64,000 nucleotides of DNA from Petrosia ficiformis. Lineage: Eukaryota > Porifera > Demospongiae > Haplosclerida > Petrosiidae. This document shows, piece after piece, positions 1 through 11,500 of this stretch. The notes beneath the pieces are model-generated. The model ran no database searches and was not told where the DNA came from. It saw nothing but the letters and a program-made list of their open reading frames with translations. Positions within the stretch are counted from its first letter, which is position 1. Each line of letters starts with the position of its first letter. The stretch lies in contig OX345636.1 in the NCBI GenBank assembly GCA_947044365.1, positions 42,849,537 through 42,913,536 of the forward strand. Reading direction: 5' to 3'. The translations under genes and the position numbers were made by a program.

Positions 1-125
1 CTGTCTACCTTTACTTTGCTTCTGAAAGGCCATCACAAATAAACAAACTTGACAAGTGTCGGAATATATATAATTGTTATTAATTTTAATAATAATCAGC
101 ATAATTAAAATTCGAATTTCATTCT

Positions 126-176
126 GATGCCTGGGCCTGGCCCGCCAGGCCCGGGTGTAGCTACGCCACTGCAACA
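126..176. mobile_element. GC-rich transposon-end-like fragment
   Basis: An isolated GC-rich block in AT-rich DNA contains the palindrome GCCTGGCCCGCCAGGC, followed by GTGTAGCTACGCCACTG. The latter motif looks like the end of dispersed animal repeats. No partner end was found, so this is a weak call. Confidence 0.25.
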
Positions 177-853
177 CACTAACCTTGTATGTTATCCACC
201 AAAGTCTTTTTAATTTAACAACGTATAAGAGTACATGTACTACATGGAAAAAGAAGTGTGTAATTAATGAAAAGAGGTACTCGAATTTGACTCCTTGGTT
301 TCTTTACTGATTATGGCTAGCACAAAGTACATTATAGACACTTAGATTTGAGTCTTATATTACTTGCTTCAAATACACATCTGTTCTGAATGGAACAGAG
401 GTAGAGTGGATGTTTCTTTTGTTGTTCACAGATATGCACTCAACACAATATACTTATTCAAATTTGAGTCATAGGTTTGAATATACAGATGTACTGAATC
501 GACTGACACACTCAAATTTGAGCCCCTTGATCCTTTCACTGTTCATAGCTACGGTGTAACGCAGATGATATACATTTTATTGGATTGTTCAGCATTGGAT
601 ACTGAGATAGCATTAGATTTGGAATCGCATAAATTTGAATGTAGTGACTCAAGAACTTGCAATTAAACGAAATCCAATTTTTGAAAATGTCTCGATTTTT
701 TTGTTGTGTAACTTGGAACTGACGAATTAGCATTATTTTTTGCTTGCTATTTTATTAAACTATGTATAATATGAGTGATTCTTAGCACTGGGACAGTTTA
801 GTTGGCATAGTGTTGTTTGTGAAGTAACCGCCCAGCATTATCTTCATGCATTT

Positions 854-902
854 TGTGTTGGTGGGGCATTTTGTATTTATTATAAAATGCCCCACTGACA
901 CA
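854..902. repeat. Hairpin (19-bp imperfect inverted repeat)
   Basis: The arms at 854-872 and 884-902 are inverted copies (core TGGGGCATTTT / AAAATGCCCCA) around an 11-nt loop. It may be a short MITE or foldback element. No target duplication was identified. Confidence 0.55.
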
Positions 903-1193
903 ATGTTCATGAGACTAAGTTACTTTGCGAAAGTAGTAAAGAAAACAAAATTATTTGGAAGACACCACATAGGTTTGCATATTACCTTAAAACTATCAAG
1001 GGGACTTTCCAATCCAAAATAATGTAGAATATAAAAGTAATATAATGACAATTATTTCTAGGTTTTCATTAGCCTGTTCATTGCTATATTTGTGGCTGAA
1101 TAAATCATTTCACTATTCATCCATTTTGTACGAAAAATTTTCTAAATATCCTATGTAATGTTACTGCTAATATATTTTTTCTTACTGTAGGTA

Positions 1194-1935
1194 ATCAATG
1201 TGCGTCAGAAATGGTGGATCAAACTCATATTGATGCTCGAATTCATCAAATAATTAACATGGAAGATGTTGAATTATTGCAGATTTACGTACCTTAAACA
1301 CTGGCGTAACTTCTAAGTACGACTGGTTTTGGGAAGATTGTCATAAATTTCTTAATGAGAAAACTGCAGCAGATGATAGGAGACATGGTTATATCACACA
1401 TTTAGCCTGTGCATTATCAGTGTGTGATTTGGTAGATCAAGTAAAGTTAGATGCTTAGATGATATTTTCATTCCATCTAATGAATGGGTACGGCTACAAT
1501 TTTGGCCCAAAAAACCTACTGCCAAGGTAGCTTTACAATATACTGAAAGACGTGGAGTAAAGTTTAAAGTGCAGCAACAATAATGGAGTCGTGATCTCAT
1601 ATACAGACACTTTGCTGCTGCCTGTTTTCGATACATGAGAGAGTATGCACTGATGTTGAGATACTATTGCTATTTTGTTTGCCTCGACAACAAGCATTAA
1701 ATTAAAGTTAGGGAGCCCAATTTTCCCATTGCCTCAGCATAAAGACATAGAAGAGTGTTAATGACAGATGATCAGATATTAGCAGTTGGGTATCATGGAA
1801 TCATTCCGGCTGTAGTATGTTAATTGAGATACCAAAAGAAATTTGTGATTCTTGGCACACTATGGAAATATTCGTGGCACCAAAAGATTCTGCTTATGAA
1901 CCTTCGTCGCCATTATGTCATGCATGTGAGTTATA
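1194..1935 (+). pseudogene. Decayed fragment of an unidentified protein-coding gene
   Basis: After a good acceptor (tttttcttactgtag, ending about 1191), the plus strand reads as protein-like sequence in shifting frames. Legible pieces include SEMVDQTHIDARIHQIINM, KYDWFWEDCHKFLNEKTA, DRRHGYITHLACALSVCDLV, WVRLQFWPKKPTAKVALQYT and CFRYMREYAL. Several frameshifts and stops interrupt it, for example near 1297, 1458 and 1581, so it cannot encode an intact product. The pieces look like one old coding exon. I do not recognise the domain. It may belong to the same multicopy family as the fragment at 8571-9240, or be transposon cargo. Confidence 0.5.
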
Positions 1936-2827
1936 TGCATGGTGTACTTCAATCTATATCTTTCTCTAAACCTGTCCTATTTGTTTAATGAGATAGTGGC
2001 CCAGGCCACAGATTTATTTACATTTCTGTTCAACTGAGTCTTATTTGTCCGGGCTATTGAAGTTAGATCTTGATTATCTATGTTCTGGTAGGACAGCATG
2101 TAATAGACTAGTCTTTTTCTAACTTTATCTTAACTCAACAACATACAATACAATACAATGTCTGCTTTTATATCCAACTATAATTCTAGAAAGATCTAAA
2201 CTATATTAAGAACCACATGTACAATTCCAGAAAGTTCATAACAAAATGACATCACACATTAACACCTAGACAAATCACAACCCAAATTCAGAAATAAAAA
2301 CACCTATTTTAAGAATTACAATATTATCACAAAATTATCCATGAAGTACATGAAAATCCCTTACACAGCACCATATCACAGTTGGACAATTCTGCTAGAG
2401 CACATCATGTCCCTCTTGAATTTAAGGTTTACAGTGTGTTGCCTTAGCTAGAACTGAAATGCCTGAAGAAGTTGAAGTTGAAATAGCTAATTGGCCAAAA
2501 AGATATGTAGTAATTGTAAAAGATATATTCTCTCGTTTGAAATGGAATGATAAATTCATTAGTATGTTTAGTTCAGCAACATCAACGACCCACCAAAATT
2601 GAATATCGATCAAAACACGAAAATTAGACCCCACGAAAATATCCCGCTATATAGTATAGAAAAATAAGTATCTCTATGACTGCTTTGTGGTGTCCAACAT
2701 TGTGTCTGACTTTATCATGACTGAAACTAGTCTGCCAACATACTGTCACTACTCCTCTATGCGAAGGGTGTGGCAACGCCTGAGCTGCAGCCTCGGTCAT
2801 ATTTCAATTCTTCAAAGGAGAGGAAAA
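1936..2827. other. Intergenic, nothing recognised
   Basis: AT-rich sequence with short open frames only. No domain, splice-bounded exon or obvious repeat structure was seen. Confidence 0.45.
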
Positions 2828-3356
2828 AAATTTACGCTTAGAGGACTGATTTGGAGTGTGTTCCTAGCATTACAAAGCAAATGCTTGTAATTGGTGTCAG
2901 CGACAAGTCCATGAAATGGCTAAAAACGTTTATGGTTTATTGATCTTTTTGGCCAAAATAAGGAGTACGAGGGGAATATTAAAGGGGGTGTCCCCCACCG
3001 CCCACACAATTTGCGTGTTCAGTGACCACACCCACGCCCTCTTGTGGGGGTACCTGAGGCATTAAAATCTGAAATCGAGGGTGTAGCTGGTGCCAACATG
3101 CAGTAGGGTCATTTTGTTTGCCCCAGTTCCAGTCAAAAGAGGGAGAGCACTGCATTTGGTTTAATCCTATGGAGCGCTTAGGGACTTTCGAGTCCCTGTA
3201 AGCAAGTTGGCAGAAGTTGTACTCCATGTCGGAAAAGGAGCCATGTGTGGGGTAGAGAAAGTGAACGGTGGGGCCAAAATATATGCAATGGAGTTGCCAG
3301 GGTTGAAATTGGGAAGATTTTTGAAAAACAAGCTCAGTCCTCTAAGGGTAAATTAA
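2828..3356. mobile_element. TIR-flanked non-autonomous DNA transposon (MITE-like)
   Basis: The ends are inverted copies of about 21 bp: AATTTACgCTTAGAGGACTGA near 2829-2849 and its reverse complement near 3336-3354. The interior is more GC-rich than its surroundings, including a block at 2985-3060, and has no transposase. The superfamily is not determined. Confidence 0.5.
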
Positions 3357-3555
3357 TTAATTGCAGCTACTTTCAGCTGAGATAATAGATGTTTTATACC
3401 ATAGCTACATGCTATAGCTGCAATTGATGAAAAACTGACTCATGTAACTTGTAAACAAAAGTAGAATTACACACAATCAATGGCATAAGCAAATGAACAT
3501 GTACAGTTTATTCAAACACGCTACCTTTAACTTCACTAATTATATAGCTAATATC

Positions 3556-3990
3556 AGAGAGTACGGTAGTACTCTCTATGTAGGGATGGCACGGAAAAAA
3601 AATGGCCGCCCATACAATTTCAATTGCAAGTGATGAGCTGAAATCTCTGGTAATATATACAGATATGTTTTAATACACACATACCTATTCATATCTAGTG
3701 TTTTTATGACTACCAACACCTTCTAGATTACCAAAGATTGTCTTTAAGGTAGAGAACCGGCGAATAGCAAAACTGGCAAAATCTTCATATTATTATTATT
3801 TTTTTTATTTTTCAGACAAATCATTTTTTTGTTTGTTGAAATATCACAATGATTCTAGCACCATTCCAGTCGCATTTATAATAAAATTCTGGTCTACAAG
3901 TATCGAGATGATATCTACAGATACTATGAAAGAAGACAGTCTCAACGACCACAAAGAATTGATCTCGAATTGGACGCCATTTTGGTAGGT
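3556..3990 (-). mobile_element. Repeat family with terminal palindrome, copy 1
   Basis: About 430 bp are shared in reverse orientation with 14153-14576, and a fragment recurs at 17640-17722. One end is a near-perfect palindrome (AGAGAGTAC-ggta-GTACTCTCT) followed by ATGTAGGGATGGCA. The body contains GTAGAGAACCGGC and CTCAACGAC segments common to both long copies. It has no coding capacity and looks like a non-autonomous element. Confidence 0.6.
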
Positions 3991-4124
3991 GTGCCCATTA
4001 ATCAAGTCATTTGTATACTCAGAACATGGAAGCTGAAAAGGAGAAAGTGATTGTTGCAGTTATAAGCATATATAGTAATAAAATGTGTGAGCAAATAATA
4101 ATGAATATAATTATTAAGCTATTA

Positions 4125-4276
4125 TAGAGTAATATTATATACTATCATAACATTGGAATGCCATGTGATTGATATAGAGACTGACACTACTTCTTGTATG
4201 ACTGCAGATAGTGCTGTAAGTGAAATAGTAGGCATCATCTGTAAGTGAAAAAGAATGATAAACAATTCATAAATAA

Positions 4277-4334
<58 letters not shown>

Positions 4335-4766
4335 TATATACAAAAGACTGACCTTCATTGATTAACAAACTTTAATGCATTTATGATTATATGATACATA
4401 ACCTACACCAGTATTTCTGCAATGTGCAAAATATATTCACACTATTCAAGAAAAAAAAACAATGGAAACAAGAATAATAAAAAACATTTTCAATAAAAAT
4501 GAAGGAAGATGTAGGGATGTCAAAACCCAAAAAGCATGCGAACAAGGTTAGATGGGACCCAAAATTAAACAAACCACTTCCATATAACCCTACATAAGTA
4601 CTTACACCACTATAAAGCAAAATACAAAGAGCTGTACTTATGTAGGGTTATATGGAAGTGGTTTGTTTAATTTTGGGTCCCATCTAACCTTGTTCGCATG
4701 CTTTTTGGGTTTTGACATCCCTACATCTTCTTTCATTTTTATTGAAAATGTTTTTATTATTCTTGT
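4125..4766. mobile_element. Foldback-type repeat, copy 1
   Basis: Arms of about 125 bp (about 4470-4596 and 4634-4766) are nearly perfect inverted copies around a spacer of about 37 bp. The element continues leftward to about 4125 in sequence shared, inverted, with 9420-9720. That extension includes a tract reading on the minus strand as an acceptor (ttacag) followed by coding-like sequence (MMPTISLTALSAVIQEVV). A (TA)n run interrupts it. Related copies lie at 9241-9720 and 59302-59490. Confidence 0.65.
4280..4332. repeat. (TA)n microsatellite
   Basis: Uninterrupted alternating TA of about 50 bp inside the foldback element. A similar run lies at about 5474-5509. Confidence 0.9.
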
Positions 4767-5242
4767 AATTATTACACTTATCACACTTAGTTTTTCATTT
4801 CAGTTGCCATGGTAACCTTTCATCTGCTGTGGAAGTTATATATATGCCCATACACCATACTGTATTTAACTATATAGTTCAATTATCTTACATAAAAGGG
4901 TTACTTAATTATTCTGGGTTCAAGTGCTTACCATAACTAATTTATAATACTACTATTAAAAAACTAAAGAAATATAGAAATGTCCTTTAAAAAAAAGATT
5001 TTTGGATTGTACAACAATTATATAATTATAATTATAATTATATATAAAGTACTTCAGTTAATATATATTATGTTTAATACATTAATATTTTCTTTAATTT
5101 CACACAACTGCGGCTACATAATTACAATTACTATAATTATAATATAAAAATGTTCAAATGTATAAAATTATATACATGTAGTTTATAAATTAAAAGAAAC
5201 AATTTTCATTGTTTGAACTTAATGATATGAATTTCATTTCTT
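4767..5242. other. 3' flank of the giant EGF gene
   Basis: AT-rich sequence immediately downstream (minus sense) of the stop codon, so it should hold the 3' UTR and polyadenylation site. Reading the minus strand, ATTAAA variants occur (plus-strand TTTAAT near 5072 and 5095). No canonical AATAAA was found close to the stop. Confidence 0.4.
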
Positions 5243-5364
5243 TTAGATATGTGCTTCTTCACTTTCATCAGGTGATTCTTTTTCTTGGTCTCCTTCTTCA
5301 AAGTCGTCCTCTTCTTCACTATCATTAACATCTGCAAGTTTCAGTGTCATACTGTGCACCGATC
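5243..5364 (-). CDS. Last exon: acidic cytoplasmic C-terminus and stop
   Basis: Acceptor atgtag, then 2 nt finishing a Gly codon, 39 codons and TAA at 5243-5245. The tail is highly acidic ([21 protein letters not shown] and onward to EEAHI). It has no kinase, PDZ-ligand or other signalling motif that I recognise. SDE-rich stretches could be casein-kinase-2 targets, which is inference only. The phase matches the upstream exon exactly. Confidence 0.75.
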
Positions 5365-5472
5365 CTACATATTCACAAAAAATGTCAATTAATATCATTA
5401 CTAGTATTGTCTAATGGAAGTTTTAATCAAAATTTAATACACTACAATATGTTTTAATGGTCCCAATTTGGC

Positions 5473-5514
<42 letters not shown>

Positions 5515-8500
5515 GATGGTGACATCATCCCTTTGTTGTGGTGAGTTCTATATATTGTATATAGGCCTTCTTTTTGTACACTATGCAGGAGATCTCACCA
5601 TCATACAATATATTGTATATAATAATATAGGACCTGAGTTTTGTGTCCGAGGATGTGATATAGCCGGAACCTGCGAGGGCTATATCACATCTGAGGACGC
5701 AAAACTGTTAGCATACTATATATACTATAAAACTGTTAGCATATTACATATATTATGTCTGCATTACACTAATGAATATAAAAATGTATAATCATGCTTT
5801 TTTATAAATTGATAATATTTATAAGAATATAGAAGTTTCATCTCTCATATATGGATGGTCAATGGTGTAATAATCTTCCTGTACCTTGAAGGCTAAGTTC
5901 TAATTGGTGCACATTTTCTAAACTGATATCAGATGTTTTCTTAGCGCTTTTCTTAATAAATGAGAATCGTCCATTCACGTGATGCATCCTATATAGATAT
6001 AATTTATATGCAAGAGATTTATTATTACAGACACGCACACACACAGACATACACACCCACACACCAGAGGCAATAGCCCACTAGCACACTAATAGTAACT
6101 AGTAGGAGTGTTCCTACTGATACTCCAATAGCAATTCCAGCAATCTGACCAACAGACAACACCTCATCATCCTCATCTTGTGGAGTAGGAAATGCTAACA
6201 TAATATTAGTGACTGTAAATCCAAAAACACCATCATCTCTCGCTTGCTACAATGTAAAGCATAATATTTATGATATTCTAGTGATCAATGCTTAAATAAT
6301 ATACAATGTAGAACATATTTCTATGTATTAATAATAATAGTTGCTATTATTATTACAAGTATCTCGTATTTAGCAGGGTAGTATGTAAGATTGTTGGCCA
6401 ACAATGTCAACAAACAGCATGTGGTATAACCACAGCAACCACAGTGCCTCATCTGCATCAAGATGTCATTCCTCAATCAACAGCCTTTACATGTTCATAG
6501 ACCAGTCCAAAAGTACTGGAAATTCCATGCTACAAAACAGATATAGTATACCTCTTCATGCACACATGGAATATAGCATTTGACACTGTGATGATGAAAG
6601 CATGTCATCAGTCACAGCACTAATACATGTATGTATGTATAATAGGTATGCTATTTCTATTATATATAAAACCAATAAAGTATGTAAGCAAGGTAAAGGA
6701 AGGTAATGTAGCAACAAATTTTAACTAACCATTTATATACGAACCTATTATAATCATTTACATAATAATTAAGCCTTTTGATATTTACTGTAATTATAAT
6801 AGCAGAAGTGTATCATTGAAAAAAACAAAGGATTGGAGTGTGCAACAAACTAAACAGCCATATATACACTAAAATAAAATTATATTGACCCACCCATAAT
6901 GTATAGTGATGCTGTGTCAGGTAAAAAAATTATGTGTACACTAACTGGATTTGTGGCTCTAAGTCTTGCTGTAATTCAAGGAGACCTTCTTGGAGTTAAG
7001 TTAAGACATCTTCACTTTTCTTAATATTTAACACATCAATATTATTCCAGCTCTGTTATGCTTTTTAAGGTTGTTGCCTTTTGAGTGGGAGGATGCTACT
7101 CCAATCAGTTTCTAGTTTTGCAAGCTTCTTGCTGTATTCTTTTGGAAGCCACACCCACTCGGGGGTATAATTATAGGGCCTAAATGTTTTCACTGGGGTG
7201 GTGGAGGGGGTCGTGGGTGGGAGACTCTGGCAGAGTAACTGTAGTTGCTCTCTGAGTAGATCGGAGTTTGATAATGCCTAAAAAGGTAAATTTTATGGTT
7301 TCACTCAAAAGCTACAGAATTCAGTGTTCACTTACAGGACAATACCCAGGTGATCAGAAGATATGAAGGTTGGTATTATACTAATATTATATTATATTGT
7401 ATTTTGAAACTGATTGGAGTTGCATCCGCCCACTCCCTATAGTACCACCTTAATTATTTACTGGAAGCTGCATGTTCTAACACTTAGTTTTTTCATTAAT
7501 GTGCTCCTGATTATAGCTACTTACATAATGATGAAACAAAAACAAGTAGTCCACCTTATAATGATATAAGCATTACAATACAGTTGCTTAAGTTACTTAA
7601 ATACATATTATCTGTAATCTACTAATTGAAGAGCTGACAGCCAGAGTGATCTAACTAAAAAACAGTACTATACTCTGGTTAACACTTCCAGAAGCAAAGA
7701 AAAATGTAAGAAATCACCATATTTCATAGTGGGTATATAAATGTTTTAATCCATTATTGTGTAACATGAACAATTTCCAGTATTTGATTCAGTTTCAGTT
7801 AGATCATGCAATTCTAACTTCTAAACCTTTCAAATATATTTACTTGTATAGCCTCCGCAACAGCTTGTGCATTTATCACTTCTCCATTCATTCTTATTAC
7901 AAAGAAGGTCACTTGAAGTCCATCAGTTGTATCTTCTATGTTAGTAATGATGATACCATTTGCTGACACAAATGTATCTTGTCTATATAGATAAAAGAGA
8001 AACATGTGTGTTAGGATAGATTCAGAAAGTGTTAGCATGACAATGTTGTAATTTTTTTCATAATAATTATGTAACATTTTTCACAGCTCACAGGGTCATT
8101 CCAAAGGTTTTTTCCATGGGTTCAAACTGTATGATATATAATGAAATGTTTGTTTCACGTATGCATTGTTTACACAGTTAAGGAAATTGCATCATTCTGA
8201 GAGGCTTGGTCAGTGTGGCATGTAAAATTAATGAATGTGTACTCAAGCATACTTTTTTCTTCATTTATCTTGCATGTCTATTATAATAGTCTATTTTTTA
8301 GGGCAATACTTTCCATAGAATTTCCTAAAGATCTATATCGCATACTGTATAATTGAAATTAAGAATTATTGTTTTAGGAATATGTACCAACTATTGAACT
8401 ATAAGTTAGGTTATTATTAATTACCCATGCATACCAACAGAAGTATATTGTTAGATTTCTTTCCATTGATTTTGTAGCTAGCTAGCTAATAAGTAAGATT

Positions 8501-11500
8501 TCAGGCTTAAATTACTGTTAGCTAATGTTCTCAGACAATTACTATAATATATTATATTATATTATTATAGAGAAAGAATTGAAGATGTTTCTATCATTGT
8601 GGACTCTAACTCAAGTACAGGTGAAGCTGAAGTTCTTGTACTAAGTTCTGATGATGAACGATCACAATGTGAAAGATACTCCTATCAATGTAGAGTCTGA
8701 CTCTAATACAGGTGAAGCAGAAGTTCTTTCGCTAAGTTCTGATGACTCCGCTGATGAACTTTGCAACGTCAAACGAATAAAAAGGTGAGCTAAGTACTGT
8801 AGTAGTTACATTCATGACACAAATTAAAGAAAAAAACCTAATTTTATATTGTTTTACAGGGACCAAACAACATGTGATAATAATCAACTAGTGTATGAGT
8901 ATCCCCCTCCAAAGTATTCAGTTGAAAGATTATTTGAAATATTACTTGATCCAGATATACCATATCACAAGGTGTGCAAGGAAAAGCCAAGTGGGGTCAG
9001 GTGCAGTGCTGTTGATACAGGCTATTTAAAATGTATTGATGACATTAAAAAGGATGAGTTCGGTATTTGGAATTACTCTGGGTCACATCCAGTAGCCTAC
9101 AGCGTTCACTCTGACAATGGACACATGGTAATAGAAAAGTGTAAAACAGGTACTGTTGGAAAACGCATTTACCATTTACGACGTATACATTGCACTCATC
9201 CATCAAATCCAGGGGTTAAGAGGATGATCTGCTTTTTGTCTGGTAACCCTACATAAGTACTTATAAAGTAAAAAAACAAAGAGCTATACTTATGTAGGGT
9301 TATATGGAAGTGGTTTGTTTAATTTTGGGTTCCACCTAACCTTGTTCGCATGCTTTTTGGGTTTTGACATCCCTACATCTTCTTTCATTTTATTGGAAAT
9401 GTTTTTTATTATTCTTGTTTCCATTGTTTTTTTTTTTGAATGGCCTGAATATTTTTTGTAGATTGCAGAAATACTGGTGTGAGTTTTATATATATCATAT
9501 CAAAACATTCAATCATAAATACATTAAAGCTCGAAGGTCAGTGTTTTGTATATATCAATTATTTATGAATTGATTATCATTCTCTTTCCTTTACAGATGA
9601 TGTTTAGTCTGTATTTCACTTGCAGAGCTGTCTGCAGTCTTAGAATTAGTGTCAGTCACTGTGTCAACAATTCACTATTCCAATGCTTATCATAGTATAT
9701 AATATTATTATACAATGGCTTTAATATTAATAAGTTTTATATTCATCATTATTATAATATATTACTGTATTTTCTCACAAATTTTATTATGATTCCAGCA
9801 CTCCATCTTCGAGTATAGAATTGCGCATGCGCAATTAAATACCACGATGGCACTCCTACTTCTACTGGGACCTGAAAACATGGCGAATGTTTGACTTTCA
9901 ATTTGTGTTAAATCTGTTATTTAACAGTATAGAGTCTTTCAAATTCGTTCTTTCTCCCAAATGATTGTTCATATAGTGTTCCATATTTTGTTTTGGAGCG
10001 TAATTTTTGCTACGATAATGGAAAACCTAAATTCATATGGAGTAAGTACCAACTTATCCAAGTCTGAGTTTATCGATATTCTATCTTGTTTTTCATCTCT
10101 CGAATTAAAATCATTAAGAGCTGACTTATTCACTGAATTATCTACCCTGAATTTAATGCCCAAAGAGTTTAAAGGTATCCCCTTAGTAACCCGTCGTGAT
10201 TCGGTAATTAGACCTATTTCAAAGATACTTAGTGAAGATTGCTGGGCTTTAGCTGACTGCATATCGAATAACACGTATATACATAGAACACTATTAAAAA
10301 ATGGAAAACGTAATGTATCGTTTGTGGCTAGTCAACCTCGCTCAATTCTAAGCCAGTCTAATGTCGACTCCATCGAAACTACCTGTATCCAAGAAAATGA
10401 ACCTTTCCATAGTCAACAGAAACAGGTTAATAATGCTCGATCTACACCTACCTCTCCATGTCAACTAGAACTGTCTGTCTCAGAACCATGTAATGAGAAT
10501 CATCTGTCTACTCTTGACACCATCACTACCAGACTACCATCACGTAATGACATATCAAGCCGACTTATTGCCCGTGAATTGTCTTCTCTGAGAACTGATA
10601 TAATGCAAGTGAAATCAGATATATCTTTCCTTAAAAAAGAAATCCCTACTCCTCCATCTGATTTACACGTAAGTCATGAAATTTCATCTGTGAAAGAAGA
10701 ACTTAGAATACTTCATAAAAAAATAGAGCAGCTCTCTCCAAATTATCAACTCGGTATTAGTGATGTACCTCCTGCTCAAAATCTCCAAAGGAATGAAACC
10801 TCCCTCAAGATTACTGCGTGGAACTGTCGTGGTCTTTCTAGTGCTATTCCCTATATTACACATCTAATGGAAACTGGTTCAGATATTATAGCTCTGTCCG
10901 AGCATTGGTTATGGCCATACAACATTAACAACTTATCTACCATACATCCCAGCTATGAAGGTTTTGGTTCGTGTGATAAAAGATTAGACGAACATTGTAC
11001 CTTATCCCGTGACTGTGGTGGTATTGGCCTTTTATGGAAAAAATCTCTCAATGTTACACCTTTAACACAAGTTGTTTCTGACCGTTTTTGTGCTATTCAA
11101 ATCTATCTGAATAACTCAGAATCTCTGATAGTGATTGCAGTCTACTTGCCTTGTTCAAATTACTCCAGTAATGAATATCGGAGCTATTTTCAAGATCTAC
11201 AGAGTGCTGTCAGTGCCTATGAATCCTATGGCCCTGTGATAATTACTGGTGATTTCAATGTTAACCTTGCTGATGTAAATCATCATTGTGATCGAAAACA
11301 ACTCGTTATGGATTTTATTGATGCCCATTCACTTTATATAGTCTCTCAAAGCTCTCTGTGTGGTGGTCCAAATTACACTTATTTCTCCACCTCGTGTTGT
11401 TCTACATTGGATTACGTCATTGCTAATTCGTCTACGGCAAACAAAATTCTGAGCTGCCTTATTCACCCGTTACATCCCCTAAATCTATCAGATCATTTGC

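Larger units (their letters stand above)
1..1190. other. 5' flank of window, no gene recognised
   Basis: AT-rich sequence with no convincing coding frame. It holds a GC-rich palindromic patch near 126-176 that ends in a sequence resembling transposon termini, short degenerate repeats around 'caaatttgag' at 340-530, and a hairpin at 854-902 (separate entry). Confidence 0.5.

Noticed and set aside
2979..3227. Minus-strand 82-codon open frame
   Set aside because: Lies inside a TIR-flanked non-coding element; composition is unlike protein and no splice context fits.
5468..5791. Plus-strand 107-codon open frame
   Set aside because: Begins in a (TA)n run and crosses a perfect hairpin in an intron. 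Most likely chance.
9969..10274. Minus-strand open frame inside the LINE
   Set aside because: Shadow of the LINE coding strand, with no recognisable motif.
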